Source: Rapana venosa (taxonomy: Eukaryota; Mollusca; Gastropoda; Neogastropoda; Muricidae). From it: a DNA stretch of 64,000 nucleotides. The position numbers and the translations under genes are program-made. The stretch covers positions 35,216,275 through 35,280,274 of the forward strand of contig CM054153.1 in assembly GCA_028751875.1 (NCBI GenBank). The letters run 5' to 3'. Every line of letters starts with the position of its first letter. Position 1 is the first letter of the stretch. Below are positions 54,930 to 64,000 of the stretch, piece by piece. The notes beneath the pieces are model-generated. The model searched no databases. It had not been told where the DNA came from and saw only the letters and a program-made list of their open reading frames with translations.

Positions 54930-55489
54930 AAGGTAATAAGTAGAACAAGGTAACTATTTACTTGCAACAAAGACAAATTAGGAAAAGTCTCAAAACAGCT
55001 TTGCAGTCGCATGCATGCACGGTTGCACACACACACACACCCCAAATTTCAAAACCAAAACCGCTCCTCGCGCGCACGCGCACACATGCACGCACACACA
55101 TTTACACAGCTATACGCCTATACAAAAACACACACGCTGCACGCACATACATACGCGCGCGCGCGCACACACACCCACACACACAACACACGCTCACACA
55201 CACACACACACACACTCACACACCACGAGCGAGAAAAGTTCTAGACCTATGTTCTTGTATATATGTGCCTCACATAATGCAATGAGTTACTCAGTAAATT
55301 AGGGGTATCTTATTCTTCATTTTCTGCAATGAGTGTCTGCTAATACAATCTTGCTGCAATAGCAAACACCGCCTTAGAGAGAGGGGAGAGAGAGAGGGGA
55401 GAGAGAGAGAGAGAGGAGAAGAGAGTGAGAGAGAGAGAGAGAGGGGAGAGATGGAGAGAGAAGAGAGAGGGAGAGAGAGAGGGACAGAG

Positions 55490-55539
<50 letters not shown>

Positions 55540-57080
55540 GGAGAGAAGAGAGAGGAGAGAGAGAGAGGGATTGACCGTGAAGAATAATTTGTTGCATGGA
55601 GAGAAGGCTGAGATTTTTCACTGTTTTGAAAACTTTCATCATAAAAGAGTCCTGTGTCTTGGCTGACTGTTGGAATCAAACACACACACACGCGCGCGCA
55701 CACAACACACACACCCCACCACCACGCACACACACACACCACACACCACACACACACACACACACTCAAGTTTGTCAAACAAATTTGTAAGGAGTCTTAT
55801 TTATCATATTTAGAACATTTCCATTGAAGACCATCGTTTGCATTATGAGCACAAGCTAGCAATGATAAATGAACACATTTCTTCTCCTTCCTCTTCGTCG
55901 AACGCTCAGACAGCAACTATTGTCCTCTGTTACATGAGCGAAAATGCGTCGGGCTGCCGTTAAGTGCCTGACAAGTCGGGCCCAGTGCATCCGACTTCGG
56001 CACAAGAGAGAACTGTTATCTTTTAAGTCTTTTTGGAAAAAGGCAGGAGAATGGACCAAGAAGGCAGAAAATAGACAAGAAGGAGGTGACAGGGAGAAAA
56101 GGAACAAGGCAGAAACAAAGAGAGCGATAGAAAAGAGGTAATTTCTAGCATAGAATTTCTAGAATGTGGGGATGCTATTTATACTGATAGGCCCCTGGCA
56201 CTCCATTGGGGATAAAAGAACACATTTAATTTTCATCATTTCCTTCCTCTGATATCACATTCACTTTAGGCCTTGATCATTGATTCCACTTTGTTCTGTC
56301 CTACAAAGCCAAAGACATGTTGGCCACTTTATTTTGAGCCTTAAATTTCAACGAGGTTGTAAGCCAGTTATGGCTTTAGAGGGCAGCAAGGCTGCAACCA
56401 TAGAAATGGTGCTAAACTTAACTTACCATGAAAGCTGATGGGGGCAGGCAACAAATTAGAAGTCTGCGCACAAAACCACCACCGAACTGGAAGGGGATTA
56501 TGGTACTTTGATTGAAAGACTTCAATGTTTAAACAGCTGGACCTAGCACAAACATGTTAATTCATTTAGAAGCAATTCTTCTTACTGTAAAGTTGACTTA
56601 CTTGTTTACTGCTCAGCTGCCGGGATTGTTGTATGGATCTGAGCACAAACTGTTTGGAGTGAGCTTATCAAACTTTTGTCACTACTTTGAGCTCTTATGT
56701 GGCTGTATTCGAGAGCGTGAGCACCTTTATAAACGTTTCATTATCTTTTTTGAAAAGTCCAGACGCTGATGAGTGATCTCACATCTAAAATTCTAATCTA
56801 GACAAGTGTTCAGGCTTAATGAAAGTGGGCTTTTATGTTTCAGACTCCACCTTTTACTGTCAAAACACAGATGTCTTCGAGATAAATTATGGAATGATAA
56901 GATCCAGACATCCAACATCTTCTTTGCTGATGGAGATAGTAAAGAAAAGAAGGTATTTCAAATTTGTTCTAAATTGCACACTTTTTCATCTTTTTCAACC
57001 CAAGAGCAACTAGGTAAATATGTTAGTTCTAGTGAACATAATCTTAAATGTTTTGAAGATAAAGACGACCTCTTCCTTAT
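54930..57080 (+). repeat. Repeat F, copy 2, carrying a 347-bp insertion
   Basis: It aligns with 35,880-37,640 in the same orientation. Anchors are AAAAGTCTCAAAACAGCTTT (54,983), a CA-rich part (55,020-55,222), a GA-rich part (55,376-55,570), GAGAAGGCTGAGATTTTTCA (55,600), AACAGCTGGACCTAGCACAA (56,532) and TTATAAACGTTTCATTATC (56,730). A CA run (55,679-55,766) and a repeat E insertion (55,881-56,227) are extra. A 108-codon frame at 56,806-57,132 (KLHTFSSFSTQEQLGKYVSS and so on) is open here but not in the other copy. I cannot tell whether it is real. Confidence 0.6.
55881..56227 (-). mobile_element. Repeat E, inserted copy with target duplication
   Basis: GAACACATTT occurs at 55,871-55,880 and 56,218-56,227, within a 16-base match that has one mismatch. 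Between them lies repeat E in reverse: GTGCCAGGGGCCTATCAG, GTATAAATAG, AAAAAGACTTAAAAGATAAC, GACTTGTCAGGCACTTAACG and GACGCATTTTCGCTCATGTA, ending CGACGAAGAGGAAGGAGAAG. The related locus at about 36,612-36,628 has one uninterrupted target-like copy. The long duplication suggests LINE-type integration. Confidence 0.75.
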
Positions 57081-57239
57081 TGAGAAAGCTACAGTACTGT
57101 GTCAGCAGATCCAAAAACAAATCAGAAGATAAACACTATGTGGAATAGTAGAGAAAACCTGCAAAAGAAGGGAAACATCATGTTTGTAGCAGTAACAGTC
57201 AGCAAGAGCCACAGAAGCCTTAGCTAAAATGGAAACAAG
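57081..57239. other. Short unrecognised spacer
   Basis: Nothing supported beyond the end of the frame noted under repeat F. Confidence 0.4.
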
Positions 57240-57505
57240 CGAACACTCATTGTCTCCAGGCTAAGGTTAAGAAGCATTTAGAATGGTTACCAAGTGAATG
57301 GGTGGCCGTTTGCGTGTCTTGGCTTCAGTACTATTCCCCCAGTTCACCCAGCTGTAAATGGGTACCTGCGCTCACCAGGCTCAGGGAAGGTAAAGTAGCA
57401 AGGGAGAGGAGATAGGCGCCACCCCCAATGCGCTGACCCCTAGAATAGCTGAGGTATCTGACACCTTGCTCCCTAACAACCGCACCTTTACATTTTTTGT
57501 AAAGT
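57240..57505 (+). mobile_element. 5S rRNA-derived SINE, copy 3
   Basis: AAGGTTAAGAAGCATTTAGA, ATGGTTACCAAGTGAATGGG and TGGCCGTTT correspond to the 5S 3' half. This copy keeps the TACCAAG spacer that copy 2 lacks. The body CCCAGTTCACCCAGCTGTAA, ATGGGTACCTGCGC, GAGGAGATAGGCGCC and GAGGTATCTGACACC follows. It ends ACCTTTACATTTT. Confidence 0.7.
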
Positions 57506-57690
57506 GAACAGGGGATGTTGTGGAATAAACCAGGATGAAGAAAGAGAAATAGAAAGAGGGCAGGAGAAGAAAAAGGAAAGTGGGAGATCAAGTCTGATGT
57601 TCTTCCATCATTAAAAGAAAGGGCACGATGTAATTTATATCTATGGACATGGGTGTAAGTTCAAGACTTATTTTAGAGTAATAGCAATCT
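57506..57690. other. Unrecognised DNA
   Basis: No gene or repeat assigned. Confidence 0.4.
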
Positions 57691-57960
57691 TCAAATTAAT
57701 AATAGTAATAATAAAAAAAAGAATAATAATAAATGGAATTGATATAGCGCTGTATCTTGCACAGACAAATCAAAGCAATTCTTTCCTGCACAAGGATTGA
57801 GTCAAAGTGTACACACCAGTCACCCTACTCTTTTGTAAACCTCGTCCATTGAACATCATAGAAATCTTGCCAGCAAAAGGTGTTGGGCAATGATTAGGGT
57901 CCATCAGCTGCCTGTCAAGGCTGGCTTGGTTTGTTGCACAAGATACTATTTGCATGTGAG
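57691..57960 (-). mobile_element. L2-tailed short element
   Basis: On the minus strand the last 70 bases read GCTTTGATTTGTCTGTGCAA, GATACAGCGCTATATCAATT and CC(ATTT)ATTATTATT, the L2-type tail also seen at 41.0, 52.4 and 59.8 kb. The upstream 170 bases (CCTTGACAGGCAGCTGATGG and so on) match nothing else here, so this is either a SINE with an L2 tail or another LINE 3' end. Confidence 0.5.
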
Positions 57961-57976
57961 AGAGCGGAAACGTCCT

Positions 57977-58040
57977 GTGTGGTGTTGTGCTGTGCTGTAC
58001 TGTGGTGTGGTGTGGTGTGGTGTGGTGTGCTGTGGTGTGA
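57977..58040. repeat. (TGTGG)n-type pentamer repeat
   Basis: TGTGG units with TGTGC variants, about 60 bases. Confidence 0.9.
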
Positions 58041-58090
58041 TTATGTCATGTACTATATATAGAAATATTGGTCCTTACTTCCTTCAAACA

Positions 58091-58166
58091 TGAAGACGTC
58101 ATCAAGATGGCGGAAATTGCCAACAGCTAGTTTTTCGTTGTCAGAGTTTTATGCATTTTACTCAAA
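58091..58166 (+). promoter_or_regulatory. Putative LINE 5' UTR with YY1- and CRE-like sites
   Basis: CAAGATGGCGGA at 58,103-58,114 matches the YY1 core AAGATGGCGG. GACGTCAT at 58,095-58,102 resembles an ATF/CREB site. Both lie within 75 bases of the ORF1 start. In human L1 a YY1 site near the 5' end directs the transcription start. The parallel here is inference. Confidence 0.4.
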
Positions 58167-59231
58167 ATGACCAGAACTAGAAGCATGAGTGGTGTCCGCA
58201 CACAGCAAGGAGCAACCCCAGTGACAAGCAAAAGCAAGTCTGTCAGCCAAACCACCCTGACAAAGAAACCTGACTCCGATTCGAAAAAGCAGTCAGTGGA
58301 ACCAGGCTGTAGCCGATGGTTGTTTGGAAATGTGTGCTCAACAACAGGAGACAGCAGTGATAGATCTATCCACGATAAACTTGCAGAGATGGCCCAAATC
58401 ATTGCTTCCCTGTGCACAAAAATTTCTTCATTGGAAAGCACCATCCAGGATCTAAAAGACAAAACAGAATCAACAGCTTTGGATGTGAAGCAGGTCAGTA
58501 GATCCAACGCACAAACGCAAACTGACTGTTAATTCATACGCAGACGTTGTAAAACAATCGCCCACTTACATTATCAATAAGTCCAATATCAACAAAAGAG
58601 GAAAGACTCAAGACTTTGCTCATTCCAAATCAAGTAGTCTTAAATCCTCAAAACCCAGGAAAAAAGAAATGAAAACAAAACAAATGATGCCAAAATCGCT
58701 GGAAAGAACAATAAGTTGAAGAATGCCAACGAACCAAATTACGTAACATCTTCTTGTACCAAACCTGTTGATCTAGAAACTTCAAAAGTAGCAACCTCCA
58801 AAAATCAAGATCTTCATGTGGCATTGGTCGTTCATGATTCCGTGATGAATGGTGTGCAAGCTCACAGGTTAGGACGCTCATACGGGATCAAAGTCTTCAC
58901 CCGCAAGGTACACACCATTGAAAATATCCACAACGCTGTCGATATCAGCAATTTCCAGAATGAATCATACCCGAGGCAATACTGATACATTGTGGAATCA
59001 AGGGCCTGAAAACAAAGGACACTGCAACAGCTTCAAAAGACCTTCTGCTCAAAGCAAAGAGAATCGTTCAAGACCATCCCAGATGCAAAGTCATCTTAAG
59101 CAAATAGTGCCAATAAGAGATGAACACTGCAAATCAAAAGAGACCTGTTTAACGCATATCCTTACTGATGGCCTTCTGAGAACCCACCATATCCACCGTG
59201 GCCCACGACCCCCAGAACCAACCGGTTTTCC
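58167..59231 (+). pseudogene. LINE ORF1 with coiled coil and SGNH-like domain, cut by gap
   Basis: The ATG at 58,167 (context ACTCAAAATGACC) opens a 121-codon frame. It has a basic, Ser/Thr-rich start (KSKSVSQTTLTKKPDSDSKK) and a coiled-coil-like stretch DKLAEMAQIIASLCTKISSL, ESTIQDLKDK. A one-base shift at about 58,525 leads to NSYADVVKQSPTYI. Frame 58,716-58,985 has HVALVVHDSVMNGVQAHRLG, resembling the nucleophile block of SGNH hydrolases, and VHTIENIHNAVDI. Further frames to 59,231 (IRDEHCK and RDLFNA-type) continue the same protein until the N gap. CR1/L2-clade ORF1 proteins have this layout: coiled coil, then esterase. ORF2 is not seen. Confidence 0.6.
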
Positions 59232-59731
59232 NNNNNNNNNNNNNNNNNNNNNNNNNNNNNNNNNNNNNNNNNNNNNNNNNNNNNNNNNNNNNNNNNNNNN
59301 NNNNNNNNNNNNNNNNNNNNNNNNNNNNNNNNNNNNNNNNNNNNNNNNNNNNNNNNNNNNNNNNNNNNNNNNNNNNNNNNNNNNNNNNNNNNNNNNNNNN
59401 NNNNNNNNNNNNNNNNNNNNNNNNNNNNNNNNNNNNNNNNNNNNNNNNNNNNNNNNNNNNNNNNNNNNNNNNNNNNNNNNNNNNNNNNNNNNNNNNNNNN
59501 NNNNNNNNNNNNNNNNNNNNNNNNNNNNNNNNNNNNNNNNNNNNNNNNNNNNNNNNNNNNNNNNNNNNNNNNNNNNNNNNNNNNNNNNNNNNNNNNNNNN
59601 NNNNNNNNNNNNNNNNNNNNNNNNNNNNNNNNNNNNNNNNNNNNNNNNNNNNNNNNNNNNNNNNNNNNNNNNNNNNNNNNNNNNNNNNNNNNNNNNNNNN
59701 NNNNNNNNNNNNNNNNNNNNNNNNNNNNNNN
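59232..59731. other. Assembly gap of 500 N
   Basis: Exactly 500 N, a size often used as a placeholder for unknown length. Frames reported across it are meaningless. Confidence 1.
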
Positions 59732-59930
59732 AATAGTAAATTAATAATAATAATATTAAAAATAAAAATATAAAAATTATAATAATAAATATTTGGATTT
59801 ATATAGCGCTGAATCTTGTAAAAAAACAACAACAGACAAGTAGAAGCGCTTGCACTCAAATCATTTACACGCATGCAGCTCTCCTTCAACATAATGAACA
59901 ACAGATTTCAAATCCATGTGCTTGCTCGCA

Positions 59931-59983
<53 letters not shown>

Positions 59984-60140
59984 GCGAACACACTTAGGGC
60001 GTGAAGGATGCTGTTGAAAATTAGGGACAGATATAAGGGAAAGTCTCAGGTAGGAAAAAAGTGTGTTTGAGGCTGGATTTGAAGGTATCAAATGAAGGCT
60101 TTTGGCGAAGTGTGAGTGAGTGAGTGTGTGTGTGCGTGTA
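59732..60140 (-). mobile_element. L2-like LINE 3' end, right-arm copy
   Basis: The reverse complement has TTTGATACCTTCAAATCCAG, CCTACCTGAGACTTTCCC, a (GT)n run (59,935-59,981 on plus), GATTTGAGTGCAAGCGCTTC, TACAAGATTCAGCGCTATAT and an AT-rich tail at the gap edge. Confidence 0.8.
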
Positions 60141-60409
60141 CGTGAGTTTGTATGTGTGTGTGTGTAGGTGCGTGTGAGTGTGTGTGTGAGAGATAGACAA
60201 TTGACAATTGACAAAATTTATTGCTATTTAGCAATCAAGCCATATAGCCTGTGGCACAGTAACAAACAAAAATCGAACGTGACGCGATTACAATGACATG
60301 GAAACCATGGCGTAGTGGTATGTACATCAAGATTGATATATTATTGTTGTGTCTCAATTTTCAAAACAGCCTTTCCTTTTCCAGCGAAGTCAGCCCATGT
60401 AAAACTGGA
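60141..60409. other. CA-type repeat and 3' UTR of the minus-strand locus
   Basis: GT/CA units to about 60,190. Then the reverse complement of the AATAAA (near 60,218) and heptamer tail of the unknown ORF's 3' UTR. Confidence 0.6.
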
Positions 60410-61200
60410 TCAGGTCCTGAAGATGATGTAATTCTCAATCAGCATGCTCCACTGTCTCTGCCTGTTGTGTGTTAGGAGCTGCTTCCATTTACGAAGTCTG
60501 GCAAGCCTGACACGTTCTTCTGGCAACATGTTTTTCTCTTCTTGCTTGATGTACCAGAACACACACTTAGATTCCTCGCCAGTATCTCCATTACAAGAGT
60601 ATTCCAGGGCGATGTCATCTGATTCACACATCACAATATTTTGATCGCCTGAACTATGTACCACAACCTTTCGAAACCGTGTTTCGTGTGTTTCTCTTGC
60701 TGTCCTATAATCAAAGCTGCACACGTTTGTCAGTTAGAGTAGGCACACACTGTTTCACAATACCAGTATCATAGTCATCCACTGTGCAGCCAACTGTCAG
60801 CTCTTCCTGCACATCAGATGCCTCAAAAGACACACCGTTCTTGCTGTCTGTTGCTGGATCACACAGTAGATCAAGTGAATCTGTGTGGCCGAGGCATTCA
60901 CTGCACTGCTGACACACAGCTCTGTGTACACACTGTTTGTTTTTCTTCTGTTTCCACATCAAGCAGGGAGTCAATGTTACACAAGAACGGCTCTTCCAAG
61001 ACACTGTCATTGTCACATTGGCGACTTGCCTGTCTTTCTTGGTGTTCTCTGCTTCTTTGGAGGTCGCGACGGATTTGACATGGGGGCTTTTTGCGATAGT
61101 ACTGAACTCGGAGTTATGGTTCAGCACTGGTCGCCATTTCTGTTGACACTGACTTGTCAGCTGGCACTCTCCCCTGCGACTTTCCAACTCGATACCACGT
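60410..61200 (-). CDS. Unrecognised protein locus, right-arm copy
   Basis: The C-terminal frame is intact here for 104 codons (60,724 to 60,410). CSFDYRTARETHETRFRKVV and CESDDIALEYSCNGDTGEES continue in one frame through CVFWYIKQEEKNMLPEERVR and the QRQWSMLIENYIIFRT end, then a TGA. The upstream frame is broken by two one-base losses (CC read as C near 60,890 and 60,945) that are absent in the left arm. Together the copies suggest one longer protein with a basic start, acidic middle and basic end. Function unknown. Its 5' side faces the delta LINE start across CA/CT repeats. Confidence 0.45.
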
Positions 61201-61357
61201 TGTCGATCAGCAGGGCTTTTAAAGTTGTTATTACAGTTGCTGGAAGGCCAGTAACTGACATTTTGAAGCTAAAATGCAAAAATTTGCAGCAGCTTACTAA
61301 CAGCACACCCGTTCAGTTCCCTCACATGGTTGGGGCTGTGTGAGATAGACAGACAGA

Positions 61358-61367
61358 CAGAGAGAGG

Positions 61368-61441
<74 letters not shown>

Positions 61442-61735
61442 GCGTGAAATTGTAAGCGCGTGAGCATCGGGTGCATGCGTGTTTGAGTGTGTATGTCTTT
61501 GTGTATGATTGTGTGTGATTGTGTGTGACTGTGTGTGAGATTGTGTGTGTGTGTTTGTGTGTATGTGTGTGTGCGTGTGTGTGAGTGTGTGCGCGCGTAC
61601 GTGTACTTATATGTGTGTGTGCGCGAGCGTGCTTGCCTGCAAACGTGTGAGTGTATGTGTATGTACCTGCCTGCTTGTGTGCCTGTACATGTGTTTATGT
61701 GTGTGTGCGTGTGTTCGTTTCCCAAAGTCCAACCC
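61358..61735. repeat. (GA)n followed by GT-rich tract
   Basis: Mirror of 50,470-50,840. The GA run spans about 61,365-61,439, and interrupted GT units follow to 61,720. Confidence 0.9.
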
Positions 61736-61928
61736 CTCGTCCACGTCGTGGGAAACGGAAACAGGTCAAGCTGGCTAACGGGGCTCTGGTGAAGCTGTGA
61801 CTGGCCTAGCAAGCCGACAGTGGATTTTAACAACGCTAAGAAAACTTAAAAGAGACATAAACGGACGGATACCAACGGAAAACGACCTCGCAAGGGAAAC
61901 GGACATCGAGACAGGAACAGTGACTACA

Positions 61929-62921
61929 TTGGAACATGGAACACCTGCGGCCTAACAAACAAGGAACCAGAAATTGTGGAATTCATGACCAAAAGAAAGA
62001 TCTCCATCATGGGCATTTCAGACACTAGGAAGAAAGGAGAAGGAACGAAAGAAATCCATTCAAACTTTGTTCTCATCTGGAGTGGAGTCAGGAAAGACCA
62101 GAGAGCAATGCATGGTGTGGGATTCATCCTACACCCAGACATAGCAAAGAATCTCATGAGTATAGAACATATATCAGAAAGACTGATTAAAATCGGTGTA
62201 AGAAAGTCCAACAAAATTGTCTACTATATCCAAGTATATGCACCGTGTAATGATTCGTACTCAGAAGAGGAGAAAGACTCATTCTATCAAGCTCTCCGAC
62301 CTCATCAACAGCACCCCTGACGAAGAGGACCTGTATGTCATGGGTGATTTCAACGGCAGAGTTGGTGAGAGAAGAAACCCGTGGACAAAACATCTTGGAC
62401 CCCACAGTGACCACAGAACACCTTGTAATTACAATGGGAACCATGTGCTGGAACTATGTGCAGAGCATGATCTGATCATCACCAACACCTTTTTCCAACA
62501 TCGAGCCTCCCAAATTTACACCTGGTACAAATGGAACGATCTCAACATCTCGTCTCAAATCGACTTTATACTTGCAAGATCTAGAACACGTTACGCCATC
62601 AAAGACTCAAAAGCTATCCCCAATGCCAACCTTGACACTGACCACCGGCCTGTCATTCTAGCCTCCAGTACTCAGAAGAAAAAAATAACAACTTCTAGGA
62701 AGAACCAGCCTGAAAAGATCAACCTCCTCAAACTGGAAGAGAAAGAAGTGCAAGAAAAGATTCACAGTGCTATCAAGGTGAAACTTGACCCCATTGATAC
62801 AACACCTCTCAACATGGAGCAAGTCTGGGACACCTTCAAGCCAGCTCTCTTGAACACCTTAAGGGAAGTTTGCGGGACAAAGAAATGTGGAGGTAATAAC
62901 AGGAAAGCTACAGCTTGGTGA
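61929..62921 (+). CDS. Delta LINE AP-endonuclease domain
   Basis: Two frames joined at one shift near 62,290. Family motifs in order: GTWNTCG (N-terminal Asn block), ISIMGISDTRKK, MHGVGFILHP, YIQVYAPCNDSYSEEEKDSF (62,224-62,283), VMGDFNGRVGERRNPW (62,337-62,385; the DxN catalytic pair), IDFILARSRTRYAI (62,559-62,600) and LDTDHRPVILAS (62,631-62,666; the Asp-His end). These residues match the apurinic-endonuclease-like fold that nicks target DNA to prime reverse transcription. All key residues are visible. The frame continues through a helical linker to a stop at 62,919-62,921, reached by a shift at GGNNRKA; left-arm sequence continues the frame. Confidence 0.8.
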
Positions 62922-63175
62922 ACCAAGAGGTGAAGGAAGCCATCAAGAAAAAAAAGCAGCTATATAAAGCTTGGGTCAAGACCAAGACAGAAGAGGGCTA
63001 CGTCAAGTACAGAATCGCAAGAAGACATAGTAATCGTGTTGTGCAAGCCTCCAAAGAACAATCTGGGCGACTTATGGAGAGAAGTTAAGCGAAATTTGCA
63101 AGAACTCCCCAAGAGAATTTTCAAAAGTGTGAAGCGAGGAGAGTAAGAGATGAGCCATTCAATCCAACAACAGTA

Positions 63176-64000
63176 GTGAATGATGCAAATGGAGAGGCAC
63201 TGCACAAAGAAGAGGAAATTCTGAAACGATGGGAAGACTATTTTAAAGATCTTTTAAAACCCATCTGGAGTACAAGCTCCAGCTACGCAGTTCTCACCAC
63301 GCTAACAAAGACCAGTTTAGAGCCCCAAATCCTTGAAGCTGAAACAAGAAAAGCAATTAAAACCAGCCCAAAGGGCAAAGCGGCAGGTGATGACGGCATA
63401 ACAACTGAAGCCATCCTTGCATGCGGAGGAAACGGGAGTTAAGTGGCTCACCATCATCTTCCAGAAAGCATGGGAAGAGAGGAAAGTACCAATGGACTGG
63501 CAAAATGCAATAGTGGTGCCAATTTGGAAGAAGAAGGGCAGCAAGAGAGACTGCAGCACCTACAGAGGCATTTCACTTCTGAGCCATGTAGGGAAAATGT
63601 ATGCAAAGATTCTGGAACAGCGCACAAGAGCCAAAGCAGAACACCTACTGAGCAATGCCCAGTTTGGCTTTCGGAAAGGAAGAGGGTGCACAGATGCCAT
63701 TTTCGCACTCCGACAGCTGTGTGAAAGAGCCATCGAATACAACCAAGACCTGCATACAGTATTCGTTGACCAAGAAAAAGCTTTCGACCGAGTCAACAGA
63801 GACAAGCTCTGGAAGATCCTGGAGCAGTACGACGTGAAGGGGCAGTTGCTTGATAACATCAGAGCAATCTATGCCAACAGTATGAGCGCAGTCCGAACAG
63901 CCAGTGGAACATCCGACTGGTTCCCGGTTACATCAGGGGTCAGGCAAGACTGCGTACTCTCCCCCCTTCTCTTCGTGATCTACATGGACCAGATTACAAA
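63176..64000 (+). CDS. Delta LINE reverse transcriptase, partial
   Basis: NDANGEALHKEEEILKRWED starts the linker. TSPKGKAAGDDGITTEAILA (63,365-63,424) is the fingers motif. After a shift near 63,440, WQNAIVVPIWKKKGSKRDCS, TYRGISLLSHVGKMYAKILE, NAQFGFRKGRGCTDAIFALR, TVFVDQEKAFDRVNRDKLW (63,757-63,813, block A with catalytic Asp) and TSGVRQDCVLSPLLF (63,933-63,977, block B) follow. Block B has Asp where nearly all relatives have Gly (RQGC). The catalytic ADD box lies beyond the window. Confidence 0.75.

Larger units (their letters stand above)
59732..64000. repeat. Right arm of the inverted duplication
   Basis: This is the reverse complement of 48,258-52,450, beginning at the first base after the N gap within an (ATT)n-type tail and still matching at the window end. 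Its delta LINE frames are more intact than those of the left arm; the unknown ORF is better in one half and worse in the other. Confidence 0.9.
61800..64000 (+). mobile_element. LINE group delta, right-arm copy (incomplete at window end)
   Basis: A probable 5' UTR from about 61,800 leads to an endonuclease starting IGTWNTCGLTNKEPEIVEFM (61,929). The linker and RT follow, running off the window just after SGVRQDCVLSPLLFVIYMDQ (63,936-63,996). Frameshifts near 62,290, 62,917, 63,063 and 63,440 split it. The same sites in the left arm are often intact, and the reverse, so some breaks are probably consensus errors. Confidence 0.85.

Noticed and set aside
55944..56141. 65-codon plus-strand frame followed by a GTAATT donor-like site, looking like a first exon
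   Set aside because: The interval is the antisense of repeat E, which also occurs at 35.2 kb without this frame, so the frame is incidental.
59198..59901. Long open frames through 59.2-59.9 kb on both strands
   Set aside because: They are translations of N in the assembly gap.

Overview
This window reads as intergenic DNA from a repeat-rich invertebrate animal genome, most likely a marine mollusc and probably a gastropod. I infer this from the mix of non-LTR retrotransposon (LINE) clades, tRNA- and 5S-rRNA-derived SINEs, and very abundant CA, GA, CTAT, GAT and CTA microsatellites. The species call is inference. Nothing prokaryotic is present: no operons, Shine-Dalgarno sites, CRISPR array or rRNA operon. 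I found no complete host gene. One 194-base stretch near 24.1-24.3 kb (minus strand) looks like a possible host exon. A second protein-coding locus of unknown family is present twice, at 51.0-51.8 kb and 60.4-61.2 kb.

Layout. 0-4 kb: a long tRNA-headed repeat, a LINE 3' end and an L1/Tx1-type ORF1 relic. 4.3-7.1 kb: an eroded endonuclease plus reverse transcriptase (RT) LINE. 7.1-14.6 kb: AT- and homopolymer-rich, poor-quality-looking DNA holding a 5S-derived SINE and another LINE wreck at 11-13 kb. 14.6-19.5 kb: mostly unrecognised. 19.5-23.2 kb: one LINE broken by three younger insertions. 24-31.3 kb: the candidate exon, SINEs, an esterase-type ORF1 fragment, an RT LINE and an RNase H-bearing LINE. 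32-35.6 kb: short repeats around an inverted RT LINE relic. 35.9-37.6 kb: a segment repeated at 54.9-57.1 kb. 38.4-47.0 kb: a minisatellite, a SINE and LINE copies in both orientations. 47.4-52.5 kb: a LINE (minus) and an unrelated divergent ORF. 52.5-59.2 kb: a dense patchwork of repeats, ending in a LINE ORF1 cut by a gap of 500 N. 59.7-64.0 kb: an inverted second copy of 48.3-52.4 kb.

The LINE copies fall into at least seven groups, labelled here alpha (11.0, 25.8 and 39.6 kb), beta (19.5, 42.4 and 45.1 kb, and perhaps a 3' end at 1.4 kb), gamma (27.9 and 46.0 kb), delta (47.4 and 61.8 kb), epsilon (4.3 kb), zeta (33.1 kb), and L2/CR1-like (20.2, 52.1, 58.1 and 59.7 kb). These labels are mine; clade names in the entries rest on motif recognition only.

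The main structural result is the inverted repeat of about 4.2 kb around an axis near 56.1 kb. Its right arm begins exactly at the N gap, and the arms differ largely by one-base insertions and deletions. That pattern favours the same locus assembled twice over an old biological palindrome. Many reading-frame breaks in the window may therefore be consensus errors, so pseudogene calls should be read with that in mind.
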